64,000 nt of DNA from Labrys wisconsinensis (GCF_030814995.1 NZ_JAUSVX010000001.1:124001-188000); one strand, 5' to 3'. Positions 19,531 to 28,857 are shown, counted from the first letter of the stretch. Notes: generated by a model from the sequence alone, not told the origin. Translations and numbers: made by a program.

Positions 19531-20799
19531 ATGACGTTATCGACGGGAAAATCGATGCTAGCGTCGTCTCGCGCCCTCGCCGTCGGCATGCTGGCCGGGC
19601 TCGCCTTCGCCGGCTCCGCCCTGGCGCAGGACAAGCCGCGCGCGGAGGTGATGCACTGGTGGACCTCGGGCGGCGAATCCGCCGCGGTCAAGGTCCTGGC
19701 CGAGCAATACACCAAGGCGGGCGGCGAATGGGTCGATGCCGCCATCGCCGGCGGCGAGGCCGCCCGCGCCGCCGCCATCAACCGCATCGTCGGCGGCAAG
19801 CCGCCGACCGCCTCGCAGTTCAACACCGGCAAGCAGTTCGACGACCTCGTGACGCAGGGCCTGCTCAACACGCTCGACGAGGTGGCCGAGCAGGGCAAGT
19901 GGAAGAGCTTCCTGCCGCCCTCCTTCGTCGACGCCGCCAGCCGCGACGGCCATTTCTACGCCGTGCCGATCAACGTGCACGGCCAGAACTGGGCCTTCTA
20001 TTCCAAGCCGGTGCTCGACAAGGCCGGCGTCACGGCGGTGCCGAAGACCTGGGACGAATTCTTCGCCGCCATGGACAAGATCAAGGCCGCCGGCCTGATC
20101 CCGATCGCCCAGGGCGGCCAGCCCTGGCAGGAGCGCATCCTGTTCAACGTCGTGCTGCTCTCGGTCGGCAAGGACGTCTACAACAAGATCTATGTCGAGC
20201 GCAGCGCCGACGCGGTGAAGTCGCCGGAGTTCCGCAAGGCCGTCGAGATCTACGGCCGCATGCGCGACTATGTCGATCCCGGCTCGCCCGGCCGCAACTG
20301 GAACGACGCCACGGCGCTGCTGATCACCGGCAAGGCCGGCGTGCAGTTCATGGGCGACTGGGCCAAGGGCGAGTTCAAGGCGGCCGGCAAGGTCGCCGAC
20401 CAGGACTTCTACTGCCAGGTCGGCCTCGACGGCACGGATCTGATGATCGGCGGCGACGTCTTCGTCTTCCCCAAGACCAGCGACCCCGGGCAGGTGAAGG
20501 CGCAGACCCTGCTGGCCTCGACCATGCTCACCCCCGAGACCCAGCTCCTGTTCAACATCCAGAAGGGCTCGATGCCGGTGCGCGGCGACGTCGATGCCGG
20601 CAAGCTCGATGCCTGCGCCCAGAAGGGCATGAAGCTGCTGGCCGACCCGGCCCACCAGACCGCCGTCAGCGACATGCTGATCTCGGCCGACCTCACCGGC
20701 TCGCTCCAGGACGTGCTGACCAATTTCTGGAACGACAAGGGCCAGAGCGTCGACGACCTCCTCGCCAAGTTCGCCGCCGCGCTGCAATCGGGCGATTGA
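19531..20799 (+). CDS. CUT1 sugar ABC transporter substrate-binding protein (glucose/mannose-type)
   Basis: 422-residue periplasmic protein with signal peptide (residues about 8-35, ending GSALAQ) and a family 1 solute-binding fold: MHWWTSGGESAAVKVLAEQY, PINVHGQNWAFYSK, KTWDEFFAAMDKIKAAGLIP. The opening and length resemble the GtsA glucose/mannose-type proteins, so an aldose or polyol is likely. The ATG at 19531 is six bases after GGGAGG; an ATG at 19525 is too close. First gene of the LacI-controlled operon. Confidence 0.88.
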   Translation: MTLSTGKSMLASSRALAVGMLAGLAFAGSALAQDKPRAEVMHWWTSGGESAAVKVLAEQYTKAGGEWVDAAIAGGEAARAAAINRIVGGKPPTASQFNTGKQFDDLVTQGLLNTLDEVAEQGKWKSFLPPSFVDAASRDGHFYAVPINVHGQNWAFYSKPVLDKAGVTAVPKTWDEFFAAMDKIKAAGLIPIAQGGQPWQERILFNVVLLSVGKDVYNKIYVERSADAVKSPEFRKAVEIYGRMRDYVDPGSPGRNWNDATALLITGKAGVQFMGDWAKGEFKAAGKVADQDFYCQVGLDGTDLMIGGDVFVFPKTSDPGQVKAQTLLASTMLTPETQLLFNIQKGSMPVRGDVDAGKLDACAQKGMKLLADPAHQTAVSDMLISADLTGSLQDVLTNFWNDKGQSVDDLLAKFAAALQSGD

Positions 20800-20819
20800 G
20801 CCCCGCCTGACGTGAAGCC

Positions 20820-20843
20820 GCGGGGCCCGCCGTCGGGCCCCGC
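20820..20843 (+). other. intercistronic hairpin after the binding-protein gene
   Basis: Perfect 10-bp arms GCGGGGCCCG (20820-20829) and CGGGCCCCGC (20834-20843) with a 4-base loop, 20 bp after the binding-protein stop and 25 bp before the permease start. No T run follows, so it more likely protects the upstream mRNA and lowers downstream expression than terminates outright. Confidence 0.6.
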
Positions 20844-20868
20844 TTCGGGACCCGACGGAGCGCACCGC

Positions 20869-21774
20869 ATGGCCGAGCCAGCCAGAGCGCGGACATCACG
20901 CCCCCGGCGCCGCTCCGCCGCGGCCTGGGCGCTGGCGCCGGCGTGGATCGTCGTCGTGGTCGCCTATCTCGGCACCATGGCCTGGACCGTGGTGATCTCC
21001 TTCACCCCGTCCAAGCTGCTGCCGGTCTACACGTTCGTCGGCTTCGACCAGTACGCGCGCCTGTTCACCTCCGACCGCTGGCAGGTCTCGCTCTGGCATC
21101 TTCTGATCTTCGGCGTGCTGTTCATCGCCTGCTGTCTCGTCACCGGCTTCCTGCTCGCCGTGGCGCTGGACCAGAAGGTGCGGTTCGAGAACACCTTCCG
21201 CACCATCTTCCTCTACCCCTATTCCATGTCGTTCATCGTCACCGGCCTGATCTGGCAATGGCTGATGAACCCCGGCCTCGGCATCCAGAACACGGTGCGC
21301 GGCTGGGGATGGCAGGGCTTCACCTTCGACTGGGCGGTGAATTCCCGGATGGCGGTGTTCGCGCTGGTGATCGCCGCGGTCTGGCAGGCCTCGGGGCTGG
21401 TGATGGCGCTGATGCTGGCGGGCCTGCGCGGCGTCGACGCCGAATTGTGGAAGGCGGCCCGCGTCGACGGCATCCCGGCCTGGCGGGTCTATGTCTCGAT
21501 CATCCTGCCGATCCTCGCCCCGACCATCGCCACCGCGACGGTGCTGCTCTCCATCGCCGTGATCAAGGTCTACGACCTCGTCGTGGCGCTGACCAATGGC
21601 GGGCCAGGCACATCGTCGGAGATGCCGGCCAAGTTCATCATGGACAATCTCGGCTTCCGCCAGAATATCGGCCTCGCCACCTCGGCCGCCACGGTGATGC
21701 TGATCACCGTCGTCTGCCTGGTGACGCCCTGGCTCTACCGCACCTATTTCCGCAGCCAGGCCGGGAGGACGTGA
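20869..21774 (+). CDS. CUT1 sugar ABC transporter permease (MalF-like)
   Basis: 301-residue inner-membrane protein with six hydrophobic spans (LAPAWIVVVVAYLGTMAW through VMLITVVCLVTPWLY) and the EAA loop AARVDGIPAWRVYVSIILP that contacts the ATPase. The ATG at 20869 follows GGAG; an upstream GTG at 20812 would add a long non-membrane extension across the hairpin and is rejected. It overlaps the next permease by one base (TGATG). Confidence 0.9.
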   Translation: MAEPARARTSRPRRRSAAAWALAPAWIVVVVAYLGTMAWTVVISFTPSKLLPVYTFVGFDQYARLFTSDRWQVSLWHLLIFGVLFIACCLVTGFLLAVALDQKVRFENTFRTIFLYPYSMSFIVTGLIWQWLMNPGLGIQNTVRGWGWQGFTFDWAVNSRMAVFALVIAAVWQASGLVMALMLAGLRGVDAELWKAARVDGIPAWRVYVSIILPILAPTIATATVLLSIAVIKVYDLVVALTNGGPGTSSEMPAKFIMDNLGFRQNIGLATSAATVMLITVVCLVTPWLYRTYFRSQAGRT

Positions 21775-22670
21775 TGGCCGCCGTCGCCTTCCCCGCCGAG
21801 GCCCGCGGACCCAGGCCCCGCCGCCTCACCGCCGGCCGCATCGGGCTCTACGCCTTCCTCCTCGCCGCGGCCGCCTTCTTCCTGCTGCCGGTCGTGGTGA
21901 TGGTGCTGACCTCGCTCAAGACCATGGACGAGATCCGCCAGGGCCAGATCTTCGCCCTGCCGCAGGCCTTCGACACCAGCGCCTGGTCGACCGCCTGGTC
22001 GAGCGCCTGCACGGGCCTTGCCTGCGAGGGCATCCGCGTCGGCTTCTGGAACTCCGTGCGCATCCTCGCGCCGAGCGTGGTGCTGTCGATCGCCATCGGC
22101 GCGATCAACGGCTACGCCCTGTCGCTGTGGAACGTGCGCTACGCCAACCTGCTCTTCGCCATCCTGCTGATCGGCGCCTTCATCCCCTACCAGGTGTTCA
22201 TCTATCCCCTGGTGCGGCTGTCGTCGGCGGCCCAGATCTTCGCCACCCTGCCCTGCATCGTCCTCGTCCACACCATCTTCGGCATGCCCTACATGACGCT
22301 GATCTTCCGCAACTATTATGCCGGCCTGCCGCCGGAGCTGTTCAAGGCGGCGCGGGTCGACGGCGGCGGCTTCTGGCGCATCTTCCTCCATGTGATGCTG
22401 CCGATGTCGACGCCGATCCTGATCGTCGCCGTCATCCTGCAGGTCACCGGCATCTGGAACGACTTCATCCTCGGCCTGACCTTCGCCGGCAGCGCCAACA
22501 ACCCGATGACGGTGCAGCTCAACAACGTGGTCAATTCCACCACCGGCGAGCGCGCCTACAATGTCGACATGGCCGCCACCCTGCTCACCGCCGCCGTGCC
22601 GCTCTTCGTCTACTTCGTTTCCGGCCGCTGGTTCGTGCGCGGCATCGCCGCCGGCGCGGTGAAGGGGTAG
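21774..22670 (+). CDS. CUT1 sugar ABC transporter permease (MalG-like)
   Basis: 298-residue inner-membrane protein with six spans, EAA loop AARVDGGGFWRIFLHVMLP and the usual C-terminal GIAAGAVKG. The ligand-side segment TSLKTMDEIRQGQIFALP is typical of glucose/mannose-type permeases. The start overlaps the MalF-like stop, and the stop is three bases before the ATPase start, so all transporter parts are made from one message. Confidence 0.9.
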   Translation: MAAVAFPAEARGPRPRRLTAGRIGLYAFLLAAAAFFLLPVVVMVLTSLKTMDEIRQGQIFALPQAFDTSAWSTAWSSACTGLACEGIRVGFWNSVRILAPSVVLSIAIGAINGYALSLWNVRYANLLFAILLIGAFIPYQVFIYPLVRLSSAAQIFATLPCIVLVHTIFGMPYMTLIFRNYYAGLPPELFKAARVDGGGFWRIFLHVMLPMSTPILIVAVILQVTGIWNDFILGLTFAGSANNPMTVQLNNVVNSTTGERAYNVDMAATLLTAAVPLFVYFVSGRWFVRGIAAGAVKG

Positions 22671-22673
22671 CCG

Positions 22674-23798
22674 ATGCGGCCCGCCGACAGCGCCCAAGCC
22701 CCCGCCGCCATCCCGGCGCCCTCCGTCGCCGTGCGCGACCTCGCCATCCGCTACGGCGCGGTCACGGTGCTCGACAATCTCCGGCTGGAGGTGGCGCCGG
22801 GCGAGTTCATCGTCCTGCTCGGCCCCTCCGGCTGCGGCAAGTCGACCCTGCTCAACGCCATTGCCGGGCTGATCGACATCAGCGACGGCGAGATCTGGAT
22901 CTCCGGCCGCAACGTCACCTGGGCCGAGCCGGCGGAGCGCGGCATCGGCATGGTGTTCCAGTCCTATGCGCTCTATCCGCGCATGACGGTCGCGGGCAAC
23001 ATGTCCTTCGGCCTGAGGATGGCCGGGCTGCCGAGGGCGGAGATCGCCGTGCGGGTCGCCAAGGCGGCGAAGATGCTGCAGCTGGAACCGCTGCTGCAGC
23101 GCCGGCCGGCCGAGCTCTCCGGCGGCCAGCGCCAGCGCGTCGCCATCGGCCGGGCGCTGGTGCGCAACGTCGACGTGTTCCTGTTCGACGAGCCCCTGTC
23201 CAATCTCGACGCCAAGCTGCGCAACGAGCTGCGCGTCGAGATCAAGAAGCTCCACCAGGAGCTCGGCAACACCATGATCTACGTCACCCACGACCAGATC
23301 GAGGCGCTGACCCTGGCCGACCGCATCGCCGTGATGAAGGGCGGCGTCATCCAGCAGCTGGCGACGCCGCACGACATCTACCACCAGCCGGCCAACCAGT
23401 TCGTCGCCGGCTTCATCGGCTCGCCGACCATGAACTTCTGGGAGGGCCGGCTCGCCGGCGCGGCAGGCGGCTGGCGCTTCGAAGGCTCCGACCTCGCCAT
23501 CGACCTCGCGCGCTATCCCTTCGCGCGCGCGCCGGCGGCGGGACCGGCCGTGCTCGGCATGCGGCCCGAGCATATCGGCATCGGCGAGGCGCCGCCCGGC
23601 CGCCATGCCGGCCGCGGCCTCGTCACCATCGTCGAGCCGATGGGCGCCGACACCGTGGTGTGGACCGAGATCGGCGGCAAGCCCTCCACCATCCGCCTCG
23701 ACGGCGACCAGCCCGCCAGAGTGGGCGATGCCATCCCCTTCCATTTCGACCCGGCACGCGCCTCGCTGTTCGACGCGCAGGCCGGCACGCGCCTCTGA
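22674..23798 (+). CDS. CUT1 ABC transporter ATP-binding protein (MalK/UgpC-like)
   Basis: 374 residues: nucleotide-binding domain with Walker [10 protein letters not shown] (about 53-61), Q-loop [13 protein letters not shown], signature [16 protein letters not shown], Walker [17 protein letters not shown] and switch VTHDQIEA, then the C-terminal OB-type regulatory domain (MRPEHIGIGEAPP) of MalK-like ATPases. It can therefore energise the preceding CUT1 permeases and might serve other importers as well. Confidence 0.92.
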   Translation: MRPADSAQAPAAIPAPSVAVRDLAIRYGAVTVLDNLRLEVAPGEFIVLLGPSGCGKSTLLNAIAGLIDISDGEIWISGRNVTWAEPAERGIGMVFQSYALYPRMTVAGNMSFGLRMAGLPRAEIAVRVAKAAKMLQLEPLLQRRPAELSGGQRQRVAIGRALVRNVDVFLFDEPLSNLDAKLRNELRVEIKKLHQELGNTMIYVTHDQIEALTLADRIAVMKGGVIQQLATPHDIYHQPANQFVAGFIGSPTMNFWEGRLAGAAGGWRFEGSDLAIDLARYPFARAPAAGPAVLGMRPEHIGIGEAPPGRHAGRGLVTIVEPMGADTVVWTEIGGKPSTIRLDGDQPARVGDAIPFHFDPARASLFDAQAGTRL

Positions 23799-23823
23799 CA
23801 CTCATCCCGGCAAAGGACATTCC

Positions 23824-24585
23824 ATGGCGATTTCCACCCCCACTTCGTTTCAGCTCTATTCCGCCCGGAAGTTTCCGCCGCTGGCCGACCGGGTGAAGGA
23901 GCTGGCCGAGATCGGCTACACCGCGGTCGAGCCCTTCGGCGGCCTCTACGGCGACGCCGCAGGCCTGCGCGCGATGCTCGACGCGGTCGGCCTCGCCGCG
24001 CCCAGCGGCCATTTCGGCCTCGACATGCTGGAGCAGGATTTCGACGGCGCCCTCGCAGTCGCCCGCACCCTCGGCATGCGCTTCGTCGTCTGTCCCTACC
24101 TCATGCCCGAGGAACGGCCGGCGGATGCGGCCGGCTGGAAGGCGTTCGGCGCCCGGCTGCAGGCGGTCGCCGCCCGCTTCGACAAGGCCGGCCTCGCCTT
24201 CGCCTGGCACAACCACGATTTCGAGTTCCGGCCGCTGCCCGACGGCTCCGTGCCGATCGAGCACATCCTCGTCGAGGGCGTTGCCTGGGAGGCCGACCTC
24301 GCCTGGGTCGCCCGGGCCGCGGTGGATCCGCTGCCCTGGCTGCAGCGCTATGCCGGCCGCGTGCCGCTGGTGCACGTCAAGGATATCGCCCCGGCCGGCG
24401 AGAAGGCGGACGAGGACGGCTGGGCCGATGTCGGCGAGGGCGTGCTGCCCTGGGCGGCGCTGTGGCGGGCGGCGGAGGCGGCCGGGGCCGAGATCATGGT
24501 GGCCGAGCACGACAATCCCAGCGATGCGGAGCGTTTCGCCCGGGTGAGCTACGCCACCATGTCCAAGCTGAACGGGAAGGCCTGA
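23824..24585 (+). CDS. sugar phosphate isomerase/epimerase-family TIM-barrel protein
   Basis: 253-residue protein of the xylose-isomerase-like TIM-barrel (AP endonuclease 2) superfamily: SFQLYSARKFPPLADRVKEL, AWHNHDFEF, VPLVHVKDI and MVAEHDNPSD carry the usual metal-binding E/D/H residues. It probably isomerises, epimerises or dehydrates the imported sugar or its 3-keto form. ATG at 23824 follows AAAGGACATTCC. Four bases separate it from the dehydrogenase gene, suggesting consecutive catabolic steps. Confidence 0.82.
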   Translation: MAISTPTSFQLYSARKFPPLADRVKELAEIGYTAVEPFGGLYGDAAGLRAMLDAVGLAAPSGHFGLDMLEQDFDGALAVARTLGMRFVVCPYLMPEERPADAAGWKAFGARLQAVAARFDKAGLAFAWHNHDFEFRPLPDGSVPIEHILVEGVAWEADLAWVARAAVDPLPWLQRYAGRVPLVHVKDIAPAGEKADEDGWADVGEGVLPWAALWRAAEAAGAEIMVAEHDNPSDAERFARVSYATMSKLNGKA

Positions 24586-24588
24586 GCC

Positions 24589-25725
24589 ATGGCGCTGAAG
24601 ATCGGCCTCGTCGGCTGCGGCAACATCTCCGACATCTACCTCACCAACGCCAGGCTGTTCCGCGACATCGAATTCGCCGCGGTCAGCGACATCAACCCGG
24701 AGGCGGCGGCCCGGCAGGGCGCGAAATACGGCCTGCCCGTGCGCACGGTCGACGCGCTGCTGGCGAGCAGGGATGTCGACATCGTCCTCAACCTGACCGT
24801 GCCGGACGCCCACGCCCCGGTCTACCGGGCGGCGATCGAGGCCGGCAAGCACGTCTATGGCGAGAAGCCGCTGGCGACGACGCTCGAAGACGGGCGGCGG
24901 GTGGTCGAGGCGGCCCGCGCCAAGGGCCTGCGCATCGGCTCGGCCCCGGACACGGTGCTCGGCGGCGGCATCCAGACCGCCCGGGCCCTGGTCGACGGCG
25001 GCGCCATCGGCAAGCCGCTGCTCGGCCTGATGGCGGTGCTCTCGCACGGCATGGAGAACTGGCACCCCAACCCCGCCTTCTTCTTCAAGCCCGGCGGCGG
25101 GCCGGTGTTCGACCTCGGCCCCTACTATATCTCGGCGCTGGTGACGCTGCTCGGCCCGGTGGCGAGCGTCGTTGCGGTCGGCCAGATCGGCTTTGCCGAG
25201 CGCACCGTCACCACCGAGACCTCGCCGGTGCGCGGCAGCAAGATCAAGGTCGAGGTGCTGACCACGGCGCAGGCCCTGCTCACCTTCGCCTCCGGCGCCC
25301 AGATCACCTTCCTGGCCAGCTGGGATGTCTGGCGCCACGGTGTGCCGCCGATCGAGATCCACGGCACCGAGGGCTCGATGCGCGTGCCCGACCCGAACTT
25401 CTTCGGCGGCCCGGTCGACGTCGCCCGCGAGCGCGCCGACTGGGCCGCGACGCAGACGACCGACAAGACCTTCGGCGTGCCGAACTGGCCGGCGCAGACC
25501 CCCACCGTCGCCAATTATCGCGGCCTCGGCCTGGCCGAGATGGCACGCGCCATCGGCGAGGGCCGACCGCACCGGGCGAACGGCGACCTCGCCCTGCACG
25601 TCCTCGCCGTCATGGCCGGGATTCTCGACTCGGCCGTCAGCGGCAAGCCCGTCGCCATCACCGACGGCTGCGAGCGCCCGGCACCACTCGGCGAGGACGA
25701 GGCCAGGGGGCTGCTGGCCGGCTGA
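24589..25725 (+). CDS. Gfo/Idh/MocA-family NAD(P)-dependent oxidoreductase
   Basis: 378 residues. N-terminal Rossmann fold with IGLVGCGNISDIYL, then the family motif GEKPLA (about 96-101) and the catalytic-region segment GGGPVFDLGPYYISALVTLLG, where GPYY replaces the more usual GxH. This family oxidises sugars or inositols, often at C3, beside TIM-barrel partners exactly as here. It is the last gene of the LacI-controlled operon; a G+C hairpin lies 33 bp after the stop. Confidence 0.87.
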   Translation: MALKIGLVGCGNISDIYLTNARLFRDIEFAAVSDINPEAAARQGAKYGLPVRTVDALLASRDVDIVLNLTVPDAHAPVYRAAIEAGKHVYGEKPLATTLEDGRRVVEAARAKGLRIGSAPDTVLGGGIQTARALVDGGAIGKPLLGLMAVLSHGMENWHPNPAFFFKPGGGPVFDLGPYYISALVTLLGPVASVVAVGQIGFAERTVTTETSPVRGSKIKVEVLTTAQALLTFASGAQITFLASWDVWRHGVPPIEIHGTEGSMRVPDPNFFGGPVDVARERADWAATQTTDKTFGVPNWPAQTPTVANYRGLGLAEMARAIGEGRPHRANGDLALHVLAVMAGILDSAVSGKPVAITDGCERPAPLGEDEARGLLAG

Positions 25726-25758
25726 GGTATCGGAGTTCGCGGATCGCGACGCCTGCAA

Positions 25759-25784
25759 CCCCCCTCTTCCGACCGGGAGGGGGG
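25759..25784. other. G+C hairpin after the Gfo/Idh gene
   Basis: Arms CCCCCCTC (25759-25766) and GAGGGGGG (25777-25784) around a 10-base loop, in the gap after the sugar operon. No T run follows; it resembles the palindromic G/C repeats of rhizobial intergenic regions and may end or protect the operon transcript. Confidence 0.45.
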
Positions 25785-25945
25785 CAGGGCGAGGGTCTGA
25801 ACGCATCGGCAACAGGGTACGGGCCAATACAACGAGACGTGGAAAATCTCTGCCTTTTTCGAAAAGATTCGGCCCCTGGCGCCCATCGCCGATAGATTTC
25901 CTGCAGCAGGCATTCAGGCCTCAGCTGCCGTCACGATCCTTGAAA

Positions 25946-25964
25946 TGATACCGTAAAGTGATAC
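25946..25964 (+). promoter_or_regulatory. candidate hicAB autoregulatory site
   Basis: Two TGATAC direct repeats (25946-25951 and 25959-25964) lie 13 bp apart immediately before the hicA start codon in an A+T-rich pocket. HicB antitoxins usually bind repeats in their own promoter, so this is a candidate operator; no normal ribosome site is visible before hicA. Confidence 0.35.
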
Positions 25965-25967
25965 TAT

Positions 25968-26228
25968 ATGCCTCTAAGCGGGAAGCATCGAGCCACGCTC
26001 GAGGCGGTGTTTGCCGAACCTGTCCGCGCCGGCATTGCGTGGCGCGACATCGAAGCTCTGTTCGGCGCCTGCGGGGCGGAGATCAGCGAAGGCAGCGGGT
26101 CGCGAGTACGCGTGGCGCTCAATGGTGTGCGCGCCGTGTTTCATCGCCCGCATCCTCAGAAGGAGACGGACAAGGGAGCGGTCCGGTCAGTGCGACGTTT
26201 CCTGGCGGAAGCCGAGGTCTTGCCATGA
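25968..26228 (+). CDS. hicA: HicA-family toxin
   Basis: 86-residue mRNA-interferase-type toxin of a type II toxin-antitoxin pair. The KHRATLEAVFAEP start, WRDIEALFGACGAEISEGSG and VFHRPHPQKETDKGAVRSVRRFL match the longer HicA variety, including the conserved FHRPHP histidines. The stop overlaps the hicB start (ATGA). The pair lies between two unrelated sugar operons, consistent with lateral acquisition. Confidence 0.88.
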   Translation: MPLSGKHRATLEAVFAEPVRAGIAWRDIEALFGACGAEISEGSGSRVRVALNGVRAVFHRPHPQKETDKGAVRSVRRFLAEAEVLP

Positions 26229-26557
26229 CGGTGATGCATTACAAGGGCTACGAAGGCGTCGTCGACTATGACGAGGAGGCCGAGATCTTCCACGGCGAGG
26301 TCATCAACCTGCGCGACGTCATCACCTTCCAAGGCACATCGGTGAGCGAATTGAAGCAGGCGTTGGCGGATTCGGTCGAAGATTATCTCGCCTATTGCCG
26401 GGAACGCGGCGAAGAACCGGAGAAGCCGTTCTCGGGACACTTCGTCGTGCGCGCGGAGCCGGCGCTGCACAGGGCCATGTTCTCAGCCGCCAAGCGCGCT
26501 GGAATGAGCCTCAACAAATGGGTGACATCGACCCTGGAGCGGGCAGTCTCACGCTGA
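26225..26557 (+). CDS. hicB: HicB-family antitoxin
   Basis: 110-residue antitoxin: partial RNase H-like HicB fold (MTVMHYKGYEGVVDYDEEAEIFHGEVINL, DVITFQGTSVSELKQALADSV) and a C-terminal ribbon-helix-helix/Arc-like DNA-binding segment (ALHRAMFSAAKRAGMSLNKWV). It neutralises HicA and represses the operon. Start chosen from the ATGA overlap with hicA. Confidence 0.9.
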   Translation: MTVMHYKGYEGVVDYDEEAEIFHGEVINLRDVITFQGTSVSELKQALADSVEDYLAYCRERGEEPEKPFSGHFVVRAEPALHRAMFSAAKRAGMSLNKWVTSTLERAVSR

Positions 26558-26792
26558 CCGGATCGATCCGATGGCAGAGGCGGATTGCCAGCACCGATCG
26601 CGCTGACGTTTTCTCCTCACGCCTTGCATGCGCGGCAGCTTGCGGCGCCTCGCCCTCTCACGCTTTTTCAGCGGATGCCGTCATCGTCTGCATTGACTTG
26701 CCCGCCGACGCGGTCGGAAATGCTGCTCCGAGCGCCCGCCCGCTTGCGCCATGCCGGCCCGCGCCTCGCCGGGCAAGAGGATCACGCCGCCG

Positions 26793-27824
26793 ATGGCCAA
26801 GCGCCCCACCATCACCGATCTCGCCGAGGCCGCAGGCGTCAGCGTGGCGACGGTCGACCGTCTCCTCAACGGCCGCCATGCCGTGCGCGAGGAGACGGCG
26901 CGCCTGATCTACGACGCCGCCCAGGCCATCGGCTTCCATGCCGCCGGCCTGCTGCGCCAGCGCATCGAGCGCGACGTGCCGCCCTACCGCCTCGGCTTCG
27001 TCCTGCAACGGCCGGAGCAGCATTTCTACGCCAGCCTCGGCGAGCACATCGTCAGGGCGGTGGCCGCCGCCCGCGAATTCCGCGGCATCCCGACGCTCGA
27101 GCATGTGACGGAGCAGAGTCCTGCCGCGGTCACGGCGAAGCTGAGGGCGCTGGCCGGCCGCTGCCAGGCCGTCGCCGTGGTCTCGGTCGACCATCCCCTC
27201 ATCGCCGCCGCCGTCGCGGAGCTCAGGGACAAGGGCGTGCCGGTGTTCTCGCTGCTCTCGGACTTCGCCGCGGGCGTGCGGGCCGGCTATGTCGGCGTCG
27301 ACAACCGCAAGGCCGGCCGCACGGCCGCCTGGGCCATCGCCCGCACGGCCCGGCAGGCCGGCAAGGTCGGCCTCTTCGTCGGCAGCCACCGCTTCCTCGG
27401 CCACGAGATGCGCGAGATCGGGCTGCGCAGCTATTTTCGCGAGAATGCCCCGCAGTTCGAGGTGCTCGACAGCTATGTCAACCTGGAGGAGCGGCGCATC
27501 GCCTATGAGGCGACGTTCGACCTCCTGCATCGCCATCCCGATCTCGCCGGCTTCTACGTCGCCGGCGGCGGCATGGAGGGCGTGATCGAGGCGCTGCGGG
27601 AAGAGGGCGGCGGCCGCGACGTCGTCGCCGTCTGCAACGAGATCACGCCGGACTCGCGCGCCGCCCTGGCGGAGAACATCATCACCATGGTGATCGCCAC
27701 GCCCGTGGCCCGGCTCGCCGCCGAGCTGGTCCAGATCATGGCCGCGGCGATCGCCTCGCCGGCCCAGGAGCCGCCCGGACAGACCTTCCTGCCCTTCGAT
27801 CTCTACACCTCCGAGAACATCTGA
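26793..27824 (+). CDS. LacI-family transcriptional regulator of the moc-like cluster
   Basis: 343 residues: LacI HTH (PTITDLAEAAGVSVATVDRL, residues about 5-25) and a sugar-binding effector domain (LGFVLQRPEQHFYASLGEHI; GYVGVDNRKAGRTAAWAIA). The start at 26793 puts the HTH at the N-terminus as in the family; an ATG at 26751 has no ribosome site. It is upstream of, and in the same direction as, the MocC-like gene and CUT2 importer, so it probably senses their substrate. Confidence 0.88.
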   Translation: MAKRPTITDLAEAAGVSVATVDRLLNGRHAVREETARLIYDAAQAIGFHAAGLLRQRIERDVPPYRLGFVLQRPEQHFYASLGEHIVRAVAAAREFRGIPTLEHVTEQSPAAVTAKLRALAGRCQAVAVVSVDHPLIAAAVAELRDKGVPVFSLLSDFAAGVRAGYVGVDNRKAGRTAAWAIARTARQAGKVGLFVGSHRFLGHEMREIGLRSYFRENAPQFEVLDSYVNLEERRIAYEATFDLLHRHPDLAGFYVAGGGMEGVIEALREEGGGRDVVAVCNEITPDSRAALAENIITMVIATPVARLAAELVQIMAAAIASPAQEPPGQTFLPFDLYTSENI

Positions 27825-28023
27825 TCCGCAGCCGATGCCCGGCGTCGATGACGAAAATCCATCACGCCTCCATCACGTTTCTCTCACAGATGACGCCATT
27901 TCAGTCATTCCGCGATTGACGGACCGCGTCGCCCGGCTTGAATGGAGCCGTGCCGCGAGAACCCGGGTCCGCCGGGCGAGCGGCGAGCGACAGGCGGCGA
28001 TACGCCGGCGCTGGGAGGACACG

Positions 28024-28857
28024 ATGACGGACGGGACAGCGCCGACCTTCGCGCTCAACCATATGGCCGCGCCGCGCCTCGGCCTGGGGGCCTTCTTCGA
28101 GCTGGCCGGCGCGCTCGGCATCAGCCGGATCGAGATCCGCAACGACCTCGAAGGGCATTCCATCCCCGACGGCACGCCCGCGGCGCGCGTCCGCGCCCTG
28201 GCCGAGGCGGCAGGCCTGACCATCCTCTCGATCAATGCCCTGCAGCGCTTCAACGAATGGACGCCGGACCGTGCCGCCGAGGCGGAGGCCCTGGCCGACT
28301 ATGCCGCCGGCTGCGGCGCCGAGGCGCTCGTTCTGGTGCCCGTCAACGACGGCACCGGCCGCGCCAACGGCGAGCGCCAGGCCAATCTGCGCGTCGCCCT
28401 CAAGGCGCTCGAGCCGATCCTGGCCGAACGCAGCTTGATCGGCCTGGTCGAGCCCCTCGGCTTCGAGAGCTGCTCGCTGCGCCTGAAGCTGGAAGCCGTG
28501 GCGACCATCGATTCCATCGGCGCCGGCGAGACCTTCCGCCTGGTGCACGACACCTTCCATCACCATCTCGCCGGCGCGGCCGAGATCTTTCCGCGGCGCA
28601 CCGGCCTCGTCCACATCTCCGGCGTGACGGCATCCGTCGGCATGGCCGGCCTGCGCGACTCCCATCGCGCCCTGGTCGACGGCGCCGACCGGATCGGCAA
28701 CCTCGCCCAGATCCGCGCCCTGATCGACGGGGGCTATCGCGGCGCCTTCTCCTTCGAGCCGTTCGCCGAGGCGGTGCATGCGCTGGCCGATCCCGCGGCT
28801 GCGATCCGGGCCAGCATGGACTTCATCCGCGCGCAGATCCTGCGCCACGCGGCCTGA
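28024..28857 (+). CDS. IolE/MocC-like TIM-barrel protein
   Basis: 277-residue xylose-isomerase-like TIM-barrel enzyme with metal-site segments EIRNDLEGH, GLVEPLGFE, VHDTFHHHLA and FSFEPFAE. The family includes inosose dehydratase IolE and rhizopine protein MocC. The ATG at 28024 follows GGGAGG; a longer frame from 27835 has no support. It is followed 95 bp later by a MocB-like binding protein, so it probably acts on an inositol-like substrate. Confidence 0.78.
   Translation: MTDGTAPTFALNHMAAPRLGLGAFFELAGALGISRIEIRNDLEGHSIPDGTPAARVRALAEAAGLTILSINALQRFNEWTPDRAAEAEALADYAAGCGAEALVLVPVNDGTGRANGERQANLRVALKALEPILAERSLIGLVEPLGFESCSLRLKLEAVATIDSIGAGETFRLVHDTFHHHLAGAAEIFPRRTGLVHISGVTASVGMAGLRDSHRALVDGADRIGNLAQIRALIDGGYRGAFSFEPFAEAVHALADPAAAIRASMDFIRAQILRHAA

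Noticed and set aside
21744-23801. Long minus-strand frame opposite the CUT1 permease and ATPase
   Set aside because: No domain signature and full overlap with well-supported genes.
26751-26792. Earlier ATG for the LacI gene
   Set aside because: It has no ribosome site and would put extra residues before the family N-terminus.
27835-28023. Longer start for the MocC-like protein
   Set aside because: The added residues do not fit the TIM-barrel start; ATG 28024 has GGGAGG.
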